Assembly (NCBI RefSeq): GCF_030815865.1 | Contig: NZ_JAUSXI010000001.1 | Span: 620,001-684,000, forward strand | DNA from: Arthrobacter globiformis | Lineage (GTDB): Bacteria > Actinomycetota > Actinomycetes > Actinomycetales > Micrococcaceae | Direction: 5' to 3' | Length of the DNA: 64,000 nucleotides | In this document: positions 58,790 to 64,000 of the stretch, in pieces | Position numbering within the stretch: the first letter of the stretch is position 1 | How the letters are laid out: every line of letters starts with the position of its first letter | The notes under the pieces: generated by a model | Databases searched by the model: none | The model's input: only the letters and a program-made list of their open reading frames with translations | Told to the model about the DNA's origin: nothing | Made by a program: the position numbers and the translations under genes

Positions 58790-60382
58790 ATGACACTTAC
58801 CACCCACGAACCGCTCACTGTTACTCTCGGTGCCAGCGGTGCCACGCCCGAGGACCTCGTCGCCGTCGCACGCCATGACGCCAAGGTGACCATCTCCCAG
58901 GACGCCTTGGACACCGTCGCAAAGGTCCGCGCACACATCGACGAACTGGCCCACAGCGACGTGCCCGCGTACGGCATCTCCACTGGCTTCGGCGCGCTGG
59001 CCAACCGCCACATTCCCGGCGAGCTGCGCACCCAGCTGCAGAAGTCGCTGATCCGCAGCCACGCCGCAGGCATGGGCCCCGCGGTGGAACGCGAAGTGGT
59101 CCGCGGCATCATGTTCCTGCGCGCCAAGACCCTCGCCTCGGGCCGCACCGGCGTCAGGCCCGTGGTCCTGCAGACCATGGTGGATGTGCTCAACGCCGGC
59201 ATCACGCCGGTGGTCCGGGAGTTCGGTTCGCTGGGCTGCTCGGGCGACCTCGCACCGCTGTCCCACTGCGCCCTGGTCCTCATGGGCGAAGGCGAGGCGG
59301 CCGGACCCGACGGCGAACTGTACGGCGGCGCCGGCCAAAGGACGGTCGCTGAATTGCTCGCCGCGCACGGCATCGAACCGGTGACCCTTGCCGAGAAGGA
59401 AGGGCTGGCGCTGGTCAACGGCACCGAGGGCATGCTGGGCATGCTCCTGATGGCCATCGCTGACCTGCGGCAACTGCTGACGACGGCGGACATCACCGCC
59501 GCGCTCAGCGTCGAGGCGCTGCTCGGCACCGACCAGGTGTTCCGGCCCGAGCTGCACGCCGCACTCCGGCCGCACCCCGGTCAGGCGGCCAGTGCCGACA
59601 ATATGCTCCGTGTGCTGTCCGACTCGGCGATCGTGGCCTCGCACCGCGTGGGCGATTCCCGCGTCCAGGATGCCTACTCCCTGCGCTGCGCACCCCAGGT
59701 TGCGGGCGCCGTCCGGGACACGGTCGACCACGCCGAACTGGTGGCTTCCCGTGAACTCGCTGCCGCCATCGACAACCCCGTGGTCCTGCCCGACGGCCGG
59801 GTCAGCTCCAACGGCAACTTCCACGGCGCCCCGGTGGCGTACGTGCTCGACTACCTGGCCATCGCCGTCGCGGACCTCAGCTCCATCGCCGAACGGCGGA
59901 CGGACCGCATGCTGGACCCGGCCCGCTCCCATGGCCTGCCGGCGTTCCTGGCCGCCGATCCAGGTGTGGACTCGGGCCTCATGATTGCCCAGTACACGCA
60001 GGCCGGGCTGGTCTCGGACAACAAGCGGCTCGCGGTGCCCGCCTCCGTCGACTCCATCCCCAGCTCTGCCATGCAGGAGGACCACGTGTCCATGGGATGG
60101 CACGCTGCCCGCAAGCTACGGAAAGCCGTGGAGAACCTGCGCCGCGTTCTCGCGATCGAACTCGTGACGTCGGCCCGGGCAATTGACATGCGCATCCAGC
60201 TCTCCGGCGGTGAGCTGGCGCCTGGCCCCGCAGGGGCAGCCGTCCTCGAAGCGCTGCGCACCGTCGTCGGCGGTCCGGGCACGGACAGGTTCCTCTCACC
60301 CGAGCTCGAAGCGGCCGACCGGCTGGTCGCCTCCGGTGCGGTGCGGGCGGCAGCCGAATCCGCCGTCGGAAACCTTGCCTAA
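58790..60382 (+). CDS. hutH: Histidine ammonia-lyase
   Basis: HutH removes ammonia from histidine to give urocanate, using a self-formed MIO cofactor. The 530-residue chain has the MIO triad region FGSLGCSGDLAPLSH at about 146-159, with C150-S151-G152 in place of the usual Ala-Ser-Gly. Catalytic Tyr61 is in YGISTGFGALANRH. Further conserved parts are GLALVNGTEGMLGMLL, QDAYSLRCAPQV and the SSNGNFHG loop. It is the downstream gene of the hut pair; hutI and a formiminoglutamase gene are not in the window. ATG at 58790 after AGTAGGAACACTCCA. Confidence 0.95.
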   Translation: MTLTTHEPLTVTLGASGATPEDLVAVARHDAKVTISQDALDTVAKVRAHIDELAHSDVPAYGISTGFGALANRHIPGELRTQLQKSLIRSHAAGMGPAVEREVVRGIMFLRAKTLASGRTGVRPVVLQTMVDVLNAGITPVVREFGSLGCSGDLAPLSHCALVLMGEGEAAGPDGELYGGAGQRTVAELLAAHGIEPVTLAEKEGLALVNGTEGMLGMLLMAIADLRQLLTTADITAALSVEALLGTDQVFRPELHAALRPHPGQAASADNMLRVLSDSAIVASHRVGDSRVQDAYSLRCAPQVAGAVRDTVDHAELVASRELAAAIDNPVVLPDGRVSSNGNFHGAPVAYVLDYLAIAVADLSSIAERRTDRMLDPARSHGLPAFLAADPGVDSGLMIAQYTQAGLVSDNKRLAVPASVDSIPSSAMQEDHVSMGWHAARKLRKAVENLRRVLAIELVTSARAIDMRIQLSGGELAPGPAGAAVLEALRTVVGGPGTDRFLSPELEAADRLVASGAVRAAAESAVGNLA

Positions 60383-60395
60383 AGGTGAATGATGT

Positions 60396-60425
60396 GCACC
60401 GCCGGCAGACATTTGCCGGCGGTGC
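60396..60425 (+). terminator. Strong hairpin after hutH
   Basis: GCACCGCCGGCA (60396-60407) and TGCCGGCGGTGC (60414-60425) form a perfect 12-bp stem with a 6-base loop starting 14 bases after the hutH stop. There is no T tract, as is common in actinobacterial terminators. Confidence 0.65.
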
Positions 60426-60547
60426 CGAAATACTCTGCAACGCGCCACACACAGGGCGAAGAGTGTAGTAGAACTGAAGGTGTAGTGAAAGTCACATCAA
60501 AGAGGCTGTGGCGGAAGAAGAACATCCACAAAGGGGTAGAAGTTCAA

Positions 60548-60784
60548 ATGAAAGCACGCGGGACAGTCCTGTCCAGGCGCATTGCACACGCAGCTACGGT
60601 TTCCAACTGGGGATCGCTGCACGTGGGCGAGCGGGTCGAGATCATCAAGCATGCTCATGTCATTGCGGCAGGCGAGGTGGAGGAAGTCTCACGGAGCGGA
60701 AACGTGTTGTGGCTTATCTGCGGCGGAGCGGCGGAATCGCAGCTCTTCATGAAGTCTGACGGCGTGCAGGTGCGCCGGATGTAA
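60548..60784 (+). CDS. Small hypothetical protein
   Basis: The 78-residue product starts MKARGTVLSRRIAHAATVSNWG and contains LHVGERVEIIKHAHVIAAGEVEEVSRSGNVLWLICGGAAESQLF, an SH3-like small-beta pattern (five short strands). I do not recognise a family by name. The ATG at 60548 is taken; the frame stays open upstream to 60389 with no better ribosome site. It is followed by a strong bidirectional terminator and is convergent with the 86-residue gene. Function unknown. Confidence 0.6.
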   Translation: MKARGTVLSRRIAHAATVSNWGSLHVGERVEIIKHAHVIAAGEVEEVSRSGNVLWLICGGAAESQLFMKSDGVQVRRM

Positions 60785-60830
60785 TCCGGCGGGCTGAGCT
60801 CGCGCGGTAGGACGCGCAACGGAAAATTGA

Positions 60831-60895
60831 AAGCCCCCGACCTTGGATCATTCGGCCGTTCGGCCAGAACGAGTCCAGGGTCGGGGGCTTTTTTT
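60831..60895. terminator. Bidirectional rho-independent terminator
   Basis: AAGCCCCCGACC (60831-60842) and GGTCGGGGGCTT (60879-60890) form a perfect 12-bp outer stem that encloses a smaller hairpin (TTCGGCCGTTCGGCCAGAA). A run of seven T follows on the plus strand, and TTTCAATTTTCC on the minus strand. It ends both convergent small genes. Confidence 0.92.
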
Positions 60896-60901
60896 CGCGT
60901 G

Positions 60902-61162
60902 TTACGCTGCGATGTCCTCGTGTGTTTCACCGAAGGGGACAGACTCGTCGAGGGCCACCGTGTAACGGCCTGGCTCAAGGCGTGTGACCTTGATGCCGCA
61001 GTTGCCTTCCTGGGCAGCCGTTTCGATCAGCGTCTCCACCGCGCTTTCCAGGCCGTCGTGGACCTGGTCGGCACTGGTGAACGCCAGGTCGATGGACCGG
61101 GCATCCGCGGAGCGTGCGTCGCTCGTAGGAGCGGTTGGGCGCTCCATAGTTGCTGTGCTCAT
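60902..61162 (-). CDS. Small hypothetical protein
   Basis: The 86-residue protein begins MSTATMERPTAPTSDARSAD and ends with a folded part: LAFTSADQVHDGLESAVETLIETAAQEGNCGIKVTRLEPGRYTVAL, then DESVPFGETHEDIAA. No family is recognised; it looks like a small soluble alpha/beta protein. The start ATG at 61162 has only a weak GAAAG ribosome site. It is leftward, ends at the terminator at 60.85 kb and is divergent from the antiporter. Confidence 0.6.
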   Translation of the reverse strand: MSTATMERPTAPTSDARSADARSIDLAFTSADQVHDGLESAVETLIETAAQEGNCGIKVTRLEPGRYTVALDESVPFGETHEDIAA

Positions 61163-61394
61163 GTACTGACTTTCTGTGGTTCTTGCCGGGGGGCAATAGA
61201 CCATCCTACCGGTAATCGGCTCAAAGGTAAGATGACTGTCATTTGACAAGCATCTTGACGGTAGTTGTCTCGTCAACCATTCTTTCGACGCCGGGCCGGT
61301 ACAGAGACCCTTCGCGTCCGCCGAAAGCCCACCAGCGGCGCTCCGACCGCTAGTGTTGGTCAGGTCTGAGAGGCCGACGGCGCAGGAGGCGACC

Positions 61395-62699
61395 GTGTTT
61401 GAAGGTGCCAGCATCATGTTCGCCGCGGCGGGCGTAGCCGTCTTTGTTGCCGCCATCCTGCCCAAGGCGCTGCGCAATGCTCCGATCTCCATGCCCATGG
61501 TGTTCCTGGGCGCCGGCGCGGCCGCCTTCGGCCTCCTTCCCAACCTTCCGGACCCGAACCCGGTCCAGCACCCCGAGCTGACGCTGCATCTGACCGAGAT
61601 CTGCGTGATCATCTCGCTGATGGGAGCCGGGCTGGCGCTCGACCGTTCGGTCGGGCGGCGGACCTGGGCAACCACCTGGCGGATGCTCGGTATTGCCATG
61701 CCCCTGTGCATGCTAGGCCTGACGCTCCTGGGACTCTGGCTGCTGGGCCTGGGACTCGCTGCCGCGCTCCTCGTGGCCGCCGCATTGGCACCCACGGATC
61801 CGGTCCTGGCTTCCGAAGTGCAGGTGGGCGAGCCGGCCGACGAGGAGGAGGGCACCGACCAGGAGGACGAGGTCAGGTTCGCGCTGACCTCGGAGGCTGG
61901 ACTGAATGACGGGCTGGCCTTTCCCTTTGTGTACCTCGCCATCGCCATGAGCCTCGTGGGGACGGCGCCGTCGGCCTGGTTCCCGGAGTGGTTCGGCGTG
62001 GACGTACTGTGGCGCATCGGAATGGGCGTGCTGCTGGGCTACGGCACGGGCAAGGCGCTGGCCCGGCTTTTCTTCTCCGCCCGGCACGACAGCATCCGGC
62101 TGTCCAACCACTCCGAGGGTTTCGTAGCGCTGGCCGCCACCTTCCTGGCGTACGGGGTGACCGAAATGATCGAGGGCTACGGCTTCATCGCGGTGTTCGT
62201 CTGTGCGGTGACTATCAGGGCTGCGGAACGCACCCACGGCTACCACCGCATTCTTCACTCCTACGTGGAACAACTCGAGCGGCTGATGACAGTGGTCATC
62301 CTGGTCCTTCTGGGCGGAGCGATCGCGCGGGGCCTGCTGGCCGACGTCGGTTGGGCCGATGTGGGCGTGGCGCTGGCCTTCCTGGTCCTGGTCCGTCCGC
62401 TGTCCGGCTGGCTGGCGCTGGCCCGCGGCAAGACCGGTCCCCGGGAACGGATCGCCATTTCGTTCTTCGGCATCCGGGGCATCGGGTCGCTGTATTACCT
62501 TGCCTACGCGCTGGGCCAAGGTGGCTTCGGGGACCAGGAGGAGTACCTCTGGAGCATCGTTGGACTCGTCGTGGCTATGTCCGTGGTGCTGCACGGCGCC
62601 ACCACGGCGCCGGTCATGAAGCGCCTGGACCGGCTCCGCGAACGCAGGGCAGCCGAGAAATTCGGCGACGAGGGAAAGGCGCCGCACACGCCGGTCTGA
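61395..62699 (+). CDS. Cation/proton antiporter (CPA1/NhaP-like)
   Basis: The 434-residue protein has 10-12 hydrophobic segments and the CPA1 landmarks: LAPTDPVLASEV (conserved Asp-Pro) and FALTSEAGLNDGLAFPFVYLA (the ND ion-binding pair), a C-terminal GWLALARGKTGPRERIAISFFGIRGIGSLYYLAYALG (split at residues 336-372). It exchanges Na+ or K+ for H+ in pH and salt balance; which ion cannot be read. GGAGG lies 6 bases before the GTG at 61395, which is preferred to the upstream ATG. It precedes the PBP gene by 74 bases, same direction. Confidence 0.88.
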   Translation: MFEGASIMFAAAGVAVFVAAILPKALRNAPISMPMVFLGAGAAAFGLLPNLPDPNPVQHPELTLHLTEICVIISLMGAGLALDRSVGRRTWATTWRMLGIAMPLCMLGLTLLGLWLLGLGLAAALLVAAALAPTDPVLASEVQVGEPADEEEGTDQEDEVRFALTSEAGLNDGLAFPFVYLAIAMSLVGTAPSAWFPEWFGVDVLWRIGMGVLLGYGTGKALARLFFSARHDSIRLSNHSEGFVALAATFLAYGVTEMIEGYGFIAVFVCAVTIRAAERTHGYHRILHSYVEQLERLMTVVILVLLGGAIARGLLADVGWADVGVALAFLVLVRPLSGWLALARGKTGPRERIAISFFGIRGIGSLYYLAYALGQGGFGDQEEYLWSIVGLVVAMSVVLHGATTAPVMKRLDRLRERRAAEKFGDEGKAPHTPV

Positions 62700-62773
62700 C
62701 GCTGCGGAGCACGGACCATGGCGGGAGCGGCGAATATTCTGCTTTCCGTGCGATCGTGTGGTGAGCTTGGATC

Positions 62774-64000
62774 ATGGCAGGCAAAAAGTTGGTATCCCGT
62801 ATGGCTCTCGGCCTGGCAAAGTTGCTGGGGTTCGTGATTGTCAGCTGCCTCTGCGGGGTCCTCGCGGCCAGTTTCCTGGTGCCCGGAGCTGCCCTCGCCG
62901 GCACCTCGGTCAGCAGGTCGATTTCCTACTTCAACAGCCTGCCCACCGAACTCGCGGTGCCCGCACCGTCGCAGACCACCCGCATGCTGACGGCGGACGG
63001 CAAGCTCATCGCCACGTTCTATTCCGAGAACCGCGTCCGCGTGCCCCTGAAGCAGATGTCCCCGTTCATCCGGAAGGCCGCCATCGCCATCGAGGACAGC
63101 CGCTTTTATGAACACAGCGGCGTCGACACTCAGGGCATCCTGCGCGCGCTGACCAGCAACCTGACCCGCGGCGACCGGCAGGGCGCCTCCACCCTCACCC
63201 AGCAGTACGTCACCAACATTGTGAACGAGTCCCTGATTTCCGAGGGCCGTGAGGATCAGGTGGTCCTCAGCGGGCAGAAGACCATGGGGGACAAGCTGCG
63301 CGAGATGCGGCTCGCCATGGCACTGGAAAAGAAGTTCACCAAGGACCAGATCCTCGAGGGCTACCTGAACATCGTCTTCTTCAACCGCAGCGCCTACGGC
63401 ATTGAGGCGGCGTCCCAGTATTTCTTCAGCGTTCCGGCCAGCAAGCTGACCCTGCCCCAGTCGGCGCTGCTCGCGGGCCTAGTCAACAGCCCCAGCTTCT
63501 ACGATCCCGTCACCAACCCCAAGAACTCGCTGACACGCCGCAACCAGGTCCTCGGCGAAATGCTCAAGCAGAAGATGATCTCCAAGAAGGAGCATGACGC
63601 CGCTGTGGCCTCCGGTGTCGGTTTGAAGGTGAGGCCCTCGCTGCAGGGTTGCGCTGCTGCCACCATGGCCCCGTACTTCTGTGACTATGTGACCCGGCTC
63701 TTCCTCAACAACCCGGCCTACGGTGCGGACACTGAGGCGCGCGAAAAGCGGCTCTTCCGCGGCGGGCTGACCATCACCACCACCCTGGACAGCCGGCTGC
63801 AGGCCAAGGCCCAGGCACAGGTGAACGCCACGGCCGGCGCCAATCCGGACAGGTGGGGCGCCTCGCTGGTCACGGTCCAGCCGGGCACCGGCCGGGTCCT
63901 GGCGATGGCGCAGAACACGGTGTACTTGCCCGGGCCCGGAAAGTTCGACACCCAGCTGAACTTCAACGTGGACGCCAAGGACGCGAACGGCAACGATCTC
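62774..64000 (+). CDS. Class A penicillin-binding protein (partial)
   Basis: Class A PBPs polymerise glycan strands and cross-link peptidoglycan. The first 409 codons are present; the gene runs off the right edge. A short cytoplasmic start and one membrane helix (about 18-42) lead to the GT51 transglycosylase with catalytic Glu107 in AIEDSRFYEHSGVDTQG, then GASTLTQQYVTN, the KKFTKDQILEGYLNIVFF region and YGIEAASQYFF. The N-terminal linker of the transpeptidase follows (LRTLVTTLDSRLQ-like GGLTITTTLDSRLQ). The SxxK active site lies outside the window. ATG at 62774. Confidence 0.93.
   Translation, partial: MAGKKLVSRMALGLAKLLGFVIVSCLCGVLAASFLVPGAALAGTSVSRSISYFNSLPTELAVPAPSQTTRMLTADGKLIATFYSENRVRVPLKQMSPFIRKAAIAIEDSRFYEHSGVDTQGILRALTSNLTRGDRQGASTLTQQYVTNIVNESLISEGREDQVVLSGQKTMGDKLREMRLAMALEKKFTKDQILEGYLNIVFFNRSAYGIEAASQYFFSVPASKLTLPQSALLAGLVNSPSFYDPVTNPKNSLTRRNQVLGEMLKQKMISKKEHDAAVASGVGLKVRPSLQGCAAATMAPYFCDYVTRLFLNNPAYGADTEAREKRLFRGGLTITTTLDSRLQAKAQAQVNATAGANPDRWGASLVTVQPGTGRVLAMAQNTVYLPGPGKFDTQLNFNVDAKDANGNDL

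Noticed and set aside
61239..61256. TTGACAAGCATCTTGAC before the 86-residue gene as a member of the palindrome group
   Set aside because: The core differs (AAGCATCTTG) and the spacing does not fit the other members.
60902..62017. 371-residue minus-strand frame running under the antiporter
   Set aside because: Only the last 86 codons (60902-61162) look like a real gene; the rest is antisense to the antiporter.
1..64000. CRISPR array, tRNA, rRNA or insertion sequence
   Set aside because: No regularly spaced direct repeats of CRISPR type, no tRNA-like fold or rRNA sequence, and no transposase was seen by eye; a covariance-model scan would be needed for certainty.

Overview
The window looks like chromosomal DNA from a GC-rich Gram-positive actinobacterium, most likely Arthrobacter, Pseudarthrobacter or a close relative in the Micrococcaceae. 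The genus is inferred from gene content: a LigD/Ku end-joining pair, a BrkB/YihY protein, a SigB/F/G-type sigma factor, many GTG and TTG starts, and ATGA or GTGA stop-start overlaps. I saw no rRNA, tRNA, CRISPR array, prophage or transposase. The first gene (ligD) and the last (a class A penicillin-binding protein) are cut by the window edges.

Region by region: 1-3.1 kb holds the divergent NHEJ genes ligD and ku plus two small stress-type proteins. 3.4-7.7 kb is a fructose PTS operon read leftward (fruR, fruK, fruA, ptsH) with a CRP-like site over its promoter. 7.8-8.8 kb holds a DUF6458 membrane protein and an esterase. 8.9-12.7 kb is a disaccharide phosphorylase operon (HAD phosphoglucomutase plus GH65) behind a LacI-type operator and an unusually long leader. 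12.7-16.3 kb contains two genes each broken by one frameshift (an MFS transporter and pxpA) and two conserved unknowns. 16.4-22.9 kb is mixed housekeeping: DUF445, GDPD, AzlC/AzlD, a degenerate GmhA-like SIS protein, TetR, a thiamine-binding protein and an O-methyltransferase. 23-27.7 kb encodes exported products: a five-repeat FG-GAP-like protein, a multicopper oxidase and a signal peptidase I. 27.8-34.4 kb is stress-flavoured (Dps, YihY, a coiled-coil membrane protein, a sigma factor) and includes the scar of a deleted glycan or lipid gene block.

The most interesting part is 34.3-46.9 kb. This is a cluster for nucleotide-activated heptose in a bacterium with no expected lipopolysaccharide: GmhA, GmhB, two full-length HldE kinase/nucleotidyltransferases, three GT9 (heptosyltransferase-family) enzymes, two GT4-type glycosyltransferases, an SDR and an aldehyde dehydrogenase. 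Most plus-strand genes overlap by 4 bases. Together they could convert sedoheptulose 7-phosphate to NDP-D-glycero-D-manno-heptose and transfer it to an unidentified surface glycan. Short tandem repeats (15 and 18 bp) sit at the aldehyde dehydrogenase/hldE2 junction.

The remainder (47-64 kb) has a spermidine-synthase-like protein, LysR, a 3-hydroxybutyrate dehydrogenase-like SDR, a LysE exporter, an amino-acid permease, a DUF222/HNH protein, a histidine utilisation block (IclR regulator, hutU, hutH) with three matching operators, a CPA1 antiporter and the PBP. A palindrome related to TAAGCATGCTTA recurs upstream of several stress-type genes and may define a small regulon.
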